Source: Ignavibacteriota bacterium (GTDB lineage: Bacteria > Bacteroidota > Ignavibacteria > UBA10030). From it: a stretch of 64,000 nucleotides of DNA. Both the position numbers and the translations under genes were made by a program. The notes beneath the pieces are model-generated. The model saw nothing but the letters and a program-made list of their open reading frames with translations, was not told the DNA's origin and made no database searches. Positions 15,754 through 25,487 of the stretch are shown in pieces. The number at the start of each line of letters is the position of its first letter. Position 1 is the stretch's first letter. Location: contig JAKEEG010000095.1 of NCBI GenBank assembly GCA_022616555.1, forward strand, positions 1 to 64,000, in the 5' to 3' direction.

Positions 15754-18105
15754 TTATTTCTTTGGGATGGCGATGCGGTCGCCGGCTTTCAAGCCATCGG
15801 CGATGTCGTTAAGTTCCTTCAGGTCCTGCACTGTAACGCCGTACTTTTTTGCAATCTCCCACAGCGTATCCCCCCTCTTCACCTGATGATAAAACACTTC
15901 GTTGGCTGCAGCAGGTGTTAGTGGCTCGGAAGTGCTTGCGATAGAACCATTCGTGCCGGGGGTTTCAATGAGCTTGACCCGCTCGTCCGGCACACTATAA
16001 ATCGCAAGCTCCTGCCCCGCATAGATGCGCGAGGAACGCAGGGAGTTCCACCTCCGAAGCTCAGAGATACTCACGCCATGTTGTTCCGCGATTTTTTCCA
16101 ACGTATCTCCGCTACGGACTTTGTACCGGGTCCACTCGGCATTCGAATCCGTACCGTTCGAACCTGTAATGCCGCCGAAGATGCTCGCTTGAACCGGTTT
16201 TTCCATGCTGAACGTCTGTTTTTCGTCAAACGACATTTGGTTGACCTTCCTGAACGCTTCGGCCTTCGATTTATCCACCCAGATGACGAGTTCACGATTG
16301 ATGCTCAGGACGCTGCCGTAGGCAATGCCGTTCCAGTTGCGGATGTCGCTCGCGCGGACATTATACCATTCAGCAATATGACCGATTGTGTCGCCACGTT
16401 TGACGCGGTACACAAGCTGCTCCTTGCCAGCAGGCGGCGGTGCTTTTTTCGTCGTGCGCGTTTTACGCGATGTTTCTCGCTTCGCAACGTATGCCTTCAT
16501 CGCGTCGAAATTCATTCCCGTCACCTTCCCTCCTTCTCCGAAGGGTACCTTTGTTCCGTTCGGCATAATACCCTTTGGCAACGGGATCGCCAGCCGCGTT
16601 CCTATCGCTAGCTTTCTACTATTCTTGATGTTATTAGCGTCCTGCAATAACGAAGCAGTCAGCCCATAGCGTCGAGCGATTGTGGAAAGCGTCTCGCCCT
16701 TTTTGACTTGATGAAAAGACCAATCGCGTTTCTCGTCTTCCGGAACTTTTGCATAATTCTCGGCGAACAGCTCAGATGTACCTTGCGGAATTCGGAAGGG
16801 ATAGCCGGTGACACCGGGAGGTGTGCACCATTGCAACAGCTCCGGGTTAAGCTCCTTGAGCGTCTTGACATCAGTTTGAGCACACTTCGCCAGCACACTT
16901 AAATCGACGCAATCATCTATCGTTACAACATCGTAGGCCAAAGAATCTAAGGGTTCGATGCCGACGAAACCGTATTTCTCAGGATTGCGAAACATGCGAA
17001 CGACCGCAATGTATTCAGGCACGTAGTTACGTGTTTGACGGGGAAGGAAAGGCCGCATCGTCCAATAATCCGTTGAGCCGCTGCGCCGAATGGCTTTATA
17101 CACATTGCCGGCGCCTGAATTATACGCTGCGAGCACCACGTGCCAGTCGCCGAACTCGGAGTGTAAATCTTTCATGTGTCGCGCGGCAGCCCGAGTGGCC
17201 TTCTCAAAATCGCGCCGCTCATCAAACCACCAATTGCCTCGCAAACCATAGAGCCTGCCTGTGCCAACCATAAACTGCCAAAGCCCAACGGCTTTCGCCC
17301 ACGAGCGCGCGTCAGGGCGCAAGCCGCTTTCGATCATCGACAAATAAATAAGCTCTTCTGGGACATTCTCTTCCCTAAAGATGCGTTTCATCATTGGGAA
17401 ATATTTACCCGATAGCTGTATCCATTTTGTAAAGTGTTGCCTGCCGCGCTCACCCATAAAGAAGGCGATATTCCGCTCTACATAATCGTTGACCGGCAAC
17501 GCCACTGCGGTTTCCGTAATAACTTCCTCCGGAATAGCGACGGCATCGCTGATATCGACTTTTTCAATAATCTGATTAAGCTGTTCCCGCAAGGCAAAGA
17601 CTGAGGCTTCGGGGCTAAGGTCATCGATGGTTGCGATGTATTTTTCGTAATCGTCGATAACATTCTGGCTGAGGTCGGTAAATTCCGTGTTTGCTTCGAT
17701 TCCGGGGAGATAGCTCAGCTCGTTGAGGGCTTGAATGGCATTTTCAAATTCCTGGGCACAGAGCGTAGAATCGCCAACTTCCTGCGCCGTGAGTGCGGCA
17801 AGATAAAATTGACGGGCATCTTCGAGCTTCTCGGAGATATAAATCTCTTGGTCGGCAGTGGAATCGCTTTCCGCGTCGAGCGAATCGCTCTTCACTATAA
17901 GCGTGTCACCGCGTAATTGTGCGTGAGTAAGTTCAGAAAGTTGAGAAGCAGAATCTCTCGTGCTAGAGGATGTTACTGCCGAAGCGGAATCATTCTTCTC
18001 CGATGAATCGACCTCGGAAGCCGTTGAAGCGTCAGAGCGAATCGCATCTTGAGTTGAACAACTGAGTAACAAGCTTCCGATAAGGAGGAGCGATAATCGA
18101 TTCAT
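15754..18105 (-). CDS. mltD: Membrane-bound lytic murein transglycosylase D-like lipoprotein with four LysM domains
   Basis: A 783-residue lipoprotein (lipobox 'SLLLSC') with an acidic/Ser-rich N-terminal region. The SLT catalytic domain carries the catalytic Glu in 'SMIESGLRP' and 'AVGLWQFM', then 'LAAYNSGAGNV' and 'ETRNY'-like 'QTRNYVPEY'. Four LysM repeats follow ('HQVKKGETLSTIA', 'YRVKRGDTIGHIA', 'YKVRSGDTLEKIA', 'HQVKRGDTLWEIA'), the last at the extreme C-terminus. It cleaves the MurNAc-GlcNAc bond of peptidoglycan with 1,6-anhydro formation. Four LysM units and the long acidic N-terminus make it larger than E. coli MltD (~450 residues). It has its own promoter. Confidence 0.93.
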   Translation of the reverse strand: MNRLSLLLIGSLLLSCSTQDAIRSDASTASEVDSSEKNDSASAVTSSSTRDSASQLSELTHAQLRGDTLIVKSDSLDAESDSTADQEIYISEKLEDARQFYLAALTAQEVGDSTLCAQEFENAIQALNELSYLPGIEANTEFTDLSQNVIDDYEKYIATIDDLSPEASVFALREQLNQIIEKVDISDAVAIPEEVITETAVALPVNDYVERNIAFFMGERGRQHFTKWIQLSGKYFPMMKRIFREENVPEELIYLSMIESGLRPDARSWAKAVGLWQFMVGTGRLYGLRGNWWFDERRDFEKATRAAARHMKDLHSEFGDWHVVLAAYNSGAGNVYKAIRRSGSTDYWTMRPFLPRQTRNYVPEYIAVVRMFRNPEKYGFVGIEPLDSLAYDVVTIDDCVDLSVLAKCAQTDVKTLKELNPELLQWCTPPGVTGYPFRIPQGTSELFAENYAKVPEDEKRDWSFHQVKKGETLSTIARRYGLTASLLQDANNIKNSRKLAIGTRLAIPLPKGIMPNGTKVPFGEGGKVTGMNFDAMKAYVAKRETSRKTRTTKKAPPPAGKEQLVYRVKRGDTIGHIAEWYNVRASDIRNWNGIAYGSVLSINRELVIWVDKSKAEAFRKVNQMSFDEKQTFSMEKPVQASIFGGITGSNGTDSNAEWTRYKVRSGDTLEKIAEQHGVSISELRRWNSLRSSRIYAGQELAIYSVPDERVKLIETPGTNGSIASTSEPLTPAAANEVFYHQVKRGDTLWEIAKKYGVTVQDLKELNDIADGLKAGDRIAIPKK

Positions 18106-18146
18106 CAGTGCCTATATGGTTGCGACATGAAATTTTTTGCTGGTAT

Positions 18147-18175
18147 AAGATACGGCATCCAACAAAAAAACGCAA
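18147..18175 (-). promoter_or_regulatory. Probable promoter of the lytic transglycosylase gene
   Basis: On the minus strand TTGCGT (18175-18170), 17-bp spacer, TATCTT (18152-18147), about 40 bp before the start codon. Confidence 0.45.
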
Positions 18176-18262
18176 GCGAATTTGAATCTTGTTATAGGCA
18201 ACGACCGACAAGGATGATGTGCATCACCCAGCGCGCGGTGTCGGCTAAGCCCTACAGTAGCT

Positions 18263-19810
18263 CTACAGCGGAATGTTCCCGTGCTTCTTTTTGGGGTTCG
18301 CGTCGACTTTGTTTTCCAGAAAGTAGAGCGCCTTGATGAGCCTGGGCCTTGTCTCGCTCGGCATGATCACCTCGTCGATGTACCCCCGCTCCGCAGCAAT
18401 GTACGGATTGGCAAATTTCTCGCGATACTCTTGAATTTTTTGCTCGAGCGCCTTCTCTTTATCTGCGGCGTGCTCGATGTCTTTCTTGAAGATAATTTCC
18501 ACGGCGCCTTTCGGTCCCATCACAGCTATCTCCGCCGTCGGCCAGGCAAAGTTCATATCCCCGCGTATGTGCTTGGAGTTCATCACATCATACGCTCCGC
18601 CGTACGCTTTTCTGGTGATGACGGTTATGCGCGGAACGGTCGCCTCACAGAACGCATAGAGGAGCTTGGCTCCGTGTTTGATAATCCCCCGCCACTCCTG
18701 CTCTGTGCCCGGCAAGAAGCCAGGCACATCTTCAAACACAACGAGCGGGATATTGAACGCGTCGCAGAAGCGCACAAAGCGAGCCGCCTTGAGCGAGGAG
18801 TCGATATCCAACACACCAGCAAGGACTGCGGGCTGGTTTGCAACGATACCGATGGACCTCCCCCCTAATCGGGCAAAACCGACAATGATGTTCTGCGCGT
18901 ACTGCTCGTGAACTTCCATAAATTCAGCATTATCAATAACTTTTTTCAGCACATCGTGCATATCGTAAGGCTTGTTGGGATTTTCCGGTACAACAGTATT
19001 AAGCGTCTCGTCCATTCTGTTCGGGTCATCGCCGGATTCAAAAACAGGGGCATCATCTACATTATTTGAAGGCAAATACGACAGCAACTTTTTTATCGAC
19101 TCAATACACTGGACTTCGTTTTCGGCTGCAAATTGCGCTACGCCGCTTTTCGTTGCATGGGTAGTGGCTCCGCCAAGGTCTTCAAAACTCACATCTTCAT
19201 GAGTTACGGTCTTCACTACGTTGGGGCCAGTCACAAACATGTAGCTTGTGCTCTTCACCATGAAGACAAAATCGGTCATAGCGGGCGAGTAAACAGCTCC
19301 TCCGGCACACGGCCCCATCACTGCTGAGATTTGTGGAACGACTCCTGAAGCGAGGACATTACGCAAGAAAATATCTGCATAACCACCGAGGCTCACTACG
19401 CCTTCTTGGATGCGCGCGCCGCCGGAATCGTTCAAACCGACGACCGGGATACCCAGTTTGAGTGCCGTATCCATAATCCTACAGATTTTTTCGGCGTGCG
19501 CTTCTGAAAGCGAGCCTCCAAACACGGTAAAATCCTGACTGAACACTACCACCGGTCTGCCATTGATACGCCCAAGACCAGTCACGACTCCGTCGCCAAG
19601 GTACTTTTGCTTATCGAGCCCAAAATCTGAGCTGCGGTGCTGGACGAACATACCGATTTCCTCAAAGCTGCCGGGGTCGAGCAATAGGTCGAGTCGTTCG
19701 CGAGCGGTAAGCTTACCCTTTTTATGCTGGTCTTCAATGCGTTTTTCACCGCCACCGAGCAGAGCTTTGTCGCGCAACTCATTAAGCTTTTTTATATTGT
19801 CACGTTCCAT
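18263..19810 (-). CDS. pccB: Acyl-CoA carboxylase, carboxyltransferase (beta) subunit
   Basis: A 515-residue biotin-dependent carboxyltransferase of the PccB/MmdA family, with two crotonase-like halves. The first has '[12 protein letters not shown]' and '[12 protein letters not shown]', the second '[11 protein letters not shown]' and '[12 protein letters not shown]'; the glycine-rich turns form oxyanion holes. It moves a carboxyl group between carboxybiotin and an acyl-CoA, most likely propionyl-/methylmalonyl-CoA. No biotin carboxylase, biotin carrier or decarboxylase membrane subunit is nearby, so carboxylase versus sodium-pump decarboxylase function is not settled. It has its own promoter at 19858-19886. 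Confidence 0.92.
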   Translation of the reverse strand: MERDNIKKLNELRDKALLGGGEKRIEDQHKKGKLTARERLDLLLDPGSFEEIGMFVQHRSSDFGLDKQKYLGDGVVTGLGRINGRPVVVFSQDFTVFGGSLSEAHAEKICRIMDTALKLGIPVVGLNDSGGARIQEGVVSLGGYADIFLRNVLASGVVPQISAVMGPCAGGAVYSPAMTDFVFMVKSTSYMFVTGPNVVKTVTHEDVSFEDLGGATTHATKSGVAQFAAENEVQCIESIKKLLSYLPSNNVDDAPVFESGDDPNRMDETLNTVVPENPNKPYDMHDVLKKVIDNAEFMEVHEQYAQNIIVGFARLGGRSIGIVANQPAVLAGVLDIDSSLKAARFVRFCDAFNIPLVVFEDVPGFLPGTEQEWRGIIKHGAKLLYAFCEATVPRITVITRKAYGGAYDVMNSKHIRGDMNFAWPTAEIAVMGPKGAVEIIFKKDIEHAADKEKALEQKIQEYREKFANPYIAAERGYIDEVIMPSETRPRLIKALYFLENKVDANPKKKHGNIPL

Positions 19811-19857
19811 AGGTGTATGCGTTAGGTTGATGTGTTCATAAAGGCAGGAATAGCGTC

Positions 19858-19886
19858 AATATAGGAAAGCCGGTGGGAGAAAGCAA
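19858..19886 (-). promoter_or_regulatory. Promoter of the carboxyltransferase gene
   Basis: On the minus strand TTGCTT (19886-19881), 17-bp spacer, TATATT (19863-19858), about 50 bp upstream of the ATG. Confidence 0.55.
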
Positions 19887-19891
19887 CCATG

Positions 19892-19933
19892 AATAAAAAA
19901 GCCGCAGTGAGTTTAAATGCTCACTGCGGCTTT
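19892..19933 (-). terminator. Intrinsic terminator of the efflux operon
   Basis: A perfect 14-bp stem, AAAGCCGCAGTGAG (19898-19911) with CTCACTGCGGCTTT (19920-19933). On the minus strand a T6 run follows. It lies 16 bp after the RND pump stop codon. Confidence 0.92.
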
Positions 19934-19949
19934 ATAGTTTCTCATCGCA

Positions 19950-22900
19950 CTATGCGCGTTTGACTTTACTGCGCTTTCGAATTCGTGCGGTGATCGCCCG
20001 CTCGCCGCCGTTGCCACCGTTTCCACCATAGGCAAGAGCCACCTCCGGCTTGAACTCTTCGCGAACCTCTTCCGGCGCGAGGGCAGATTCAGTCGAAACA
20101 TGTTGCTTCGAGAAGAACGAATACATTGCGGGAATGACAAAGAGCGTCAGTCCACCCGAAAAAACAAGACCGCCGATGACAGCTAAACCCATCGAGACAC
20201 GGCTTTCGGCTCCTGCACCCAATGCAAGTGCAACCGGAAGGAACCCGCATACCGTAGAAAGGCTCGTCATCACAATCGGTCGTAGGCGTGCTACCGCCGC
20301 ACCCTGCACAGCTTCAAGGATGGATAAGCCAGCCTCTTTTCGCTGGTTGGCAAATTCTACAATGAGAATACCATTCTTGGTCACAAGGCCTATCAGCATG
20401 ATGATGCCGATTTGGCTAAAGATATTCAGCGATTGGTCGAAATACCATAGCGAGAACAATGCTCCCGCCAGCGCTAACGGGACTGTCAGGAGAATAACAA
20501 ATGGGTCAATAAAACTCTCGAACTGAGCCGAGAGGACTAAATAAATCAGCACTAACGCCAGAACAAAAGCAAACACCATACTCGATGAACTTTCCACAAG
20601 GTCACGGGAGGCGCCGTCGAGAGCGGTGGTAAACGTCTCATCCAAGACTTTTTTGGAAATCTCGTCCATCGCTTTAATCCCATCGCCCAACGTGTAACCC
20701 GGGGCGAGTCCTGCTGAAACCGTTGCAGAGGAATACCGGTTAAATCTGTACAGTTGCGGAGGCCTACTGTCTTCGGACAGGGTCACGAGATTATCGAGCT
20801 GGATGAGCTTTCCTTCCCGATTACGGACAAACAGGGAGCGGAGATGCAGAGGCTCGTTCCTATCCTCACGGGTCAATTGGCCGATAACCTGATATTGTTT
20901 TCCATTCATCACAAAATACCCGAACCGTTGTCCGCTGAGCGCGAGCTGGATTGTCTGCGCGATATCCATCACCGATACGCCGAGCGTACGAGCCTTTTCA
21001 CGGTTGATGCTGACGCGAAGTTCCGGTTTGTTAAATTTCAAATTGAAATCCACAACTGTAAAGGCTGGGTGGCTGTTGGCTTCATCTAAAAATTTCGGGA
21101 GCGCCTCTTTGAGTTTCTCCAGACTTGTCGTTTGTAGCACATACTGCACTGGCAAGCCTCCCCGCATTCCGCCGACTGAAATCGTCTGATCCTGGGAAAC
21201 AAATGCCCGCGCTCCGGTGTATGTCCGAACCTCGCGCGCGAGTTCGTCTGCAATCTCTTGCTGTGTGCGCTCACGTTGGTCTTTCGATTTCAACGCGAGA
21301 TTCACAAAGCCGGTGTTCACTGAACCGGTTCCGAAACCCGGCGAGGTCATGGCGTACATCGTCTCGCGTTCTGGTACCTTTTCCATTAAATCATTTGCCA
21401 CCTGCACCATATAGTTATCCATATACTCGAACGTCACTCCCTCTGGAGCCGTTGCCCGCACGCGTACTGTGGAACGGTCTTCGAGGGGAGCCAATTCTGC
21501 CGGGATCAGCGTTCCAAACACGACGATCATCACGATAGCCACAGCCATAATCGCAACAGCTACCCATCGCTTACCTAAAAATTGCGCAAGGCTTCTCTGG
21601 TACCAGTCGTTAAAGCGGAGGAAAAATGGTTCCGTAAGGTGATAAAACCGGCTGTGGCCTTTTTTGCTTGCCAACACGCGCGAGCTCATCATTGGAGTCA
21701 ATGAGAGCGATACGAACGCGGAGATGATGACAGAACCAGCAATGACAATGCCAAACTCTCGGAACAGGCTTCCAGTTAATCCGCCGAGGAAGACAATCGG
21801 GAAAAAGATAATGACAAGCGCAACTGTTGTGGAGATAATGGCGAGATAGATTTCAGAAGAGCCTTTGAAGGCGGCTTCCGAGGCGCTCATACCGCGTTCA
21901 AGCTTTGAATAGATATTCTCCAGCACTACGATTGCATCATCTACGACAATCCCAATTGCCAACACTAATCCCAGGAGCGTGAGGACATTAATTGAGAAGT
22001 TAGCGGCGTACATGACAAAGAACGCGCCGATAATCGAAATCGGAATCGCCACTACGGGAATGAGCGTCGTGCGCCAATCGCGCAGGAAAAGGAAAATCAC
22101 TAATATGACGAGCAGAAACGCAATCAGCAACGTTTCCTCTACCTCTGAGATTGACCTCCGAATATATTTCGTAACGTCGAACCCTATCGCCAGTTGTATA
22201 TCAGGTGGCAGGTCCTTCTGTATTTGGTCTACTCGCTTATAAAATTCATCTGCAATTGCGACGTGATTAGCGCCCGGCTGGGGGGAAACTGCCACAGCGA
22301 CCATGGGAATTCCATCCCGGCGAAAAATCGTACGTTGGTTTTCAGCCCCCAACTCAACAGAGCCGACATCCCGGAAACGAACAACATTTCCTCCAGTTTC
22401 CTTTACAATCAGATTGCCGAATTCGTCCGGGCTCGTCAACCTGCCCATCGTGCGGACCGTAAGCTCGGTGTTGAGTCCCTCCACTCTGCCGGTCGGCAAC
22501 TCGACGTTTTCAGAAGAAAGCGCTGTGAGCACATCGCGAGGAGTTAGCGCATACGCGGCAAGCTTCGAAGGAGAAATCCACAGCCGCATGGAGTATCGTT
22601 TTTCGCCCCAGATACGCACCTCACTCACGCCCGGAATCGTCTGCATCCGCTCTTTGATCATATCGTTGGCGATGCCGCTCAGCTCAAGTTGGTCTCTTTT
22701 ATCGCTCCACACCGCAACGCTGACGATGGGGCTTGCGTCGGCATCGGATTTCGATACAATGGGCGGTTCAGCATCCGGAGGAAGGTTTCGCATGGCACGC
22801 GAAACACGGTCGCGCACGTCGTTGGCTGCCGCTTCGAGGTCAACACCAAGTTGAAATTCAGCGCGGATATTACTGCTGCCTTCGCTGCTCGACGAAGTCA

Positions 22901-23138
22901 GCGTACGAATGCCGGCGACGCCGTTGAGCGATTCCTCAAGCGGCTCCGTGATTTGCGATTCAATGACTTCCGCGTTTGCTCCAACGTATCTCGTCGATAC
23001 GGTAATAATCGGCGGGTCGATAGCGGGATATTCGCGCACGCCCAAAAACGTAAAGGCGATCAATCCGAATAAGACGATCCCCACCGACATGACAATCGTA
23101 AGGACAGGACGCCGGATGCTTGTCGCGGAAAGGCTCAT
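19950..23138 (-). CDS. RND-family efflux transporter, inner-membrane pump (AcrB/MexF-like)
   Basis: A 1,062-residue proton-driven RND pump. It has an N-terminal TM1 ('RPVLTIVMSVGIVLFGLIAF'), a large porter domain, a TM bundle with 'GLVLAIGIVVDDAIVVLENI' carrying the paired Asp residues of TM4, a second porter domain and TM8-12 ('IGLVTKNGILIVEFANQ' with the TM10 Lys). The size is typical. The last ~40 residues form an unusual Gly- and Arg-rich tail. An SD 'AAGGA' precedes the start, 32 bp after the adaptor gene. It would pair with the adjacent adaptor; no TolC-type channel gene is present. Substrates are unknown: HAE1-type multidrug export is likely. Confidence 0.95.
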   Translation of the reverse strand: MSLSATSIRRPVLTIVMSVGIVLFGLIAFTFLGVREYPAIDPPIITVSTRYVGANAEVIESQITEPLEESLNGVAGIRTLTSSSSEGSSNIRAEFQLGVDLEAAANDVRDRVSRAMRNLPPDAEPPIVSKSDADASPIVSVAVWSDKRDQLELSGIANDMIKERMQTIPGVSEVRIWGEKRYSMRLWISPSKLAAYALTPRDVLTALSSENVELPTGRVEGLNTELTVRTMGRLTSPDEFGNLIVKETGGNVVRFRDVGSVELGAENQRTIFRRDGIPMVAVAVSPQPGANHVAIADEFYKRVDQIQKDLPPDIQLAIGFDVTKYIRRSISEVEETLLIAFLLVILVIFLFLRDWRTTLIPVVAIPISIIGAFFVMYAANFSINVLTLLGLVLAIGIVVDDAIVVLENIYSKLERGMSASEAAFKGSSEIYLAIISTTVALVIIFFPIVFLGGLTGSLFREFGIVIAGSVIISAFVSLSLTPMMSSRVLASKKGHSRFYHLTEPFFLRFNDWYQRSLAQFLGKRWVAVAIMAVAIVMIVVFGTLIPAELAPLEDRSTVRVRATAPEGVTFEYMDNYMVQVANDLMEKVPERETMYAMTSPGFGTGSVNTGFVNLALKSKDQRERTQQEIADELAREVRTYTGARAFVSQDQTISVGGMRGGLPVQYVLQTTSLEKLKEALPKFLDEANSHPAFTVVDFNLKFNKPELRVSINREKARTLGVSVMDIAQTIQLALSGQRFGYFVMNGKQYQVIGQLTREDRNEPLHLRSLFVRNREGKLIQLDNLVTLSEDSRPPQLYRFNRYSSATVSAGLAPGYTLGDGIKAMDEISKKVLDETFTTALDGASRDLVESSSSMVFAFVLALVLIYLVLSAQFESFIDPFVILLTVPLALAGALFSLWYFDQSLNIFSQIGIIMLIGLVTKNGILIVEFANQRKEAGLSILEAVQGAAVARLRPIVMTSLSTVCGFLPVALALGAGAESRVSMGLAVIGGLVFSGGLTLFVIPAMYSFFSKQHVSTESALAPEEVREEFKPEVALAYGGNGGNGGERAITARIRKRSKVKRA

Positions 23139-23170
23139 ACGTTTTGTTCCTTAAAATCGCTTAACGAGTA

Positions 23171-24238
23171 CTATTGAATTACAGAGATTTGCACCGGTGA
23201 CCCGGAGCGTACTTGCAGAATGCCCGTCGTGATGACTGTATCGCCGGGGGTAATCCCTTTCGTGACCTGAACAGTCGTTGAAGTACGAATGCCGGTCTCC
23301 ACTTGTTGAGATTCGGCCTGACCATTTTTGAAGAGAAATACCCTCTGTCCTGAGATATCAGGAATCAGAGCTTCACTCGGAATCGTGATGGCTTCCTCAA
23401 TACGTTGAATGATTAGCTCCACTTCTGCGAACGCGCCCGGAAAGAGTGACCCGTCAGGATTAGGGCTCATCGCGCGCAGCAGGATAGTTCTGGTAGCCTG
23501 GTCGATTTTGGGTTCGATGGCATACACCGTACCGTTAAAAGTTTGACTCAGTCCCTGCACGCGGAAGGTAATGGGCATGTTTTTCTTCAACTGTGTGCTG
23601 TACTTTTCGGGTATTGAAAAATCGATTTTCATTGGGGAAGTATCCTGCAGAGTCGCAATACGCGTCGTTGGAGCTATATAGCTCCCTTCACTCACATATT
23701 TAAGTCCGATTGTGCCATCAAACGGGGCATAGATTTCCGTTTTTGCGATTTGCGCCCCGATCAATTGAATGCTGGCGTTGACGCTGTTAAGCTCGTTCTT
23801 TGCAGCATCGTATGCCTCCTGGCTGATGAGGCTACGCTCAATCAACTGACGCTGCCGCTCTTCCGCTTTCACGGCAAGGTCCTTGCGTGAAATCTCACGC
23901 TGCAACTGCGCCTGCATCTCCGCGTCGTTGATTTTTACCAGCAGGTCGCCCTTTTGCACTCTGCCGCCTTCAGCAAAATGTATTTTCACAATTTTGCCGG
24001 ACAATTCGCTGCGGAGCTCGATCTCTTCATTGGCGACCAGGGTTCCTGTCGTAAGTATTTTGTCGTCGAGTGTCTCAGGTTTCACAATGTGCACTGTCAC
24101 AGGAGTCCGAGAAACGCCGCCCGAAGAGCCGGTTGAATCAGCGCTCTCGAAAGCGGGTTTGAGCTTTGGAAATGCCGCAATCAAAAGCACAACTACAATA
24201 GCCAGCCCTAAGAAAATTCGTTTGCGAGAAAGAGCCAT
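23171..24238 (-). CDS. RND efflux periplasmic adaptor (membrane fusion protein)
   Basis: A 355-residue adaptor starting 'MALSRKRIF' with one N-terminal TM anchor. Next come a biotinyl-lipoyl half-domain ('EIELRSELSGKIVKIHFAEGG'-type), an alpha-helical hairpin, 'IYAPFDGTIGLKYVSEGSYI' and a beta-barrel/membrane-proximal domain. It bridges the RND pump at 19950-23138 to an outer-membrane channel. A longer frame to 24316 exists, but it would overlap the upstream permease gene and adds a basic, non-family N-terminus. Confidence 0.92.
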   Translation of the reverse strand: MALSRKRIFLGLAIVVVLLIAAFPKLKPAFESADSTGSSGGVSRTPVTVHIVKPETLDDKILTTGTLVANEEIELRSELSGKIVKIHFAEGGRVQKGDLLVKINDAEMQAQLQREISRKDLAVKAEERQRQLIERSLISQEAYDAAKNELNSVNASIQLIGAQIAKTEIYAPFDGTIGLKYVSEGSYIAPTTRIATLQDTSPMKIDFSIPEKYSTQLKKNMPITFRVQGLSQTFNGTVYAIEPKIDQATRTILLRAMSPNPDGSLFPGAFAEVELIIQRIEEAITIPSEALIPDISGQRVFLFKNGQAESQQVETGIRTSTTVQVTKGITPGDTVITTGILQVRSGSPVQISVIQ

Positions 24239-24267
24239 AATGGTAGGTCGTAGTCCTGTATGAGAGA

Positions 24268-25485
24268 TTATTCGTACCGTAACGCTTCGATCACGTCGGC
24301 GATAGCCGCCTTCCAAGCCGGGTACAAGCCGAACACGATTCCTACAATCGAAGCAAAACTAAAACTGACAACAATAGATGAAATAGAAATCAGCGGCGTT
24401 AAGTTCCCGTAGGTTGTAATGATATAGGACGCCAAAATGCCCAGGCCGATACCCAAACCTCCTCCGGTAATGCTCATGGTAACGGATTCAATGAGAAATT
24501 GCCACATGATATCCCGTTTGCGAGCGCCGATGGCTTTACGTATGCCGATTTCTTTAGTCCGCTCCGTGACTGAGACGATCATGATATTCATTATCCCAAT
24601 CCCACCGACGACAAGCGACACCGCGGCAATTCCTGCAAGCAGGAATGTAAATGTTTGCTGTGTCTCCTGAAATGTCGTGATGATATCCGCCTGGTTTTGG
24701 ATGCGAAAATCGTTGTCCTGGTCTTCGCGCAATCTGTGTTCGCGGCGTAGGATGCGCTCGATGTCCAAAAATGCCTCGTCCATTTTCAGCTCGTTGAGGA
24801 CTTTGACTGTGATTTGGCTGAGATAATCCACGCCGAAAATTCGCCGTTGGGCTGTGGAGAGCGGAACGATAATCTGGTCGTCGGGGTTTTGCCAACCGCT
24901 CTGGCCCTTCGACTCCAGCACACCAATAACGTTGAACGACTGTCCTGCAATACGGATGGTCTGCCCGATGGGCTCCATATTTGGGAACAAATTATCGACC
25001 ACAACTTGCCCGATCACACAAACTTTGGCGGCGGCCTTTTCTTCTGAATTGGTAAAATACCTGCCCTCGACAGCGCGAAAATTCCTTACCCATTCGTATT
25101 CAGGCATTGTGCCGACAATGCGGGAGTTCCAGTTTCTATTTTCAAACTTAACCTGAGCGTTCCGTGAAAACTCAGGCACAACAGCCTCGATGGCTGTCGA
25201 GCGACTCGAGACAGCGTCGGCGTCTTTGTTCTGCAGACGCATGCTGCTGCCAAACTGAATTACCACCACTCCCCCGCCACGCTGTGCACCGGGGTTAATG
25301 AATAGTAAATTCGAGCCAAGCGATTGTATACGGTCTACAACCGCTTTTTGAGCGCCCTCGCCAATAGCGATCATTGTAATCACTGCCGCCACACCGATGA
25401 TAATGCCCAGCATGGTGAGCAAGGCGCGAAGCTTGTTGGAAAGCAACGCCATAAGGGCGGTGAGGATACTTTCGCGGAAATTCAT
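24268..25485 (-). CDS. MacB/FtsX-type ABC transporter permease, without fused ATPase
   Basis: A 405-residue permease with a TM helix after 'SNKLRALLTMLGIIIGVAAVI', a periplasmic MacB_PCD domain and three C-terminal TM helices with 'IGIMNIMIVSVTERTKEIGIRKAIGA', the FtsX-family signature. MacB-type permeases act as mechanotransmitters that drive export through MacA and TolC. In E. coli MacB the ATPase is fused at the N-terminus. Here it is absent, and no separate ABC ATPase gene is adjacent. The gene begins 2 bp after the MacA-like adaptor. Confidence 0.92.
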   Translation of the reverse strand: MNFRESILTALMALLSNKLRALLTMLGIIIGVAAVITMIAIGEGAQKAVVDRIQSLGSNLLFINPGAQRGGGVVVIQFGSSMRLQNKDADAVSSRSTAIEAVVPEFSRNAQVKFENRNWNSRIVGTMPEYEWVRNFRAVEGRYFTNSEEKAAAKVCVIGQVVVDNLFPNMEPIGQTIRIAGQSFNVIGVLESKGQSGWQNPDDQIIVPLSTAQRRIFGVDYLSQITVKVLNELKMDEAFLDIERILRREHRLREDQDNDFRIQNQADIITTFQETQQTFTFLLAGIAAVSLVVGGIGIMNIMIVSVTERTKEIGIRKAIGARKRDIMWQFLIESVTMSITGGGLGIGLGILASYIITTYGNLTPLISISSIVVSFSFASIVGIVFGLYPAWKAAIADVIEALRYE

Positions 25486-25487
25486 TC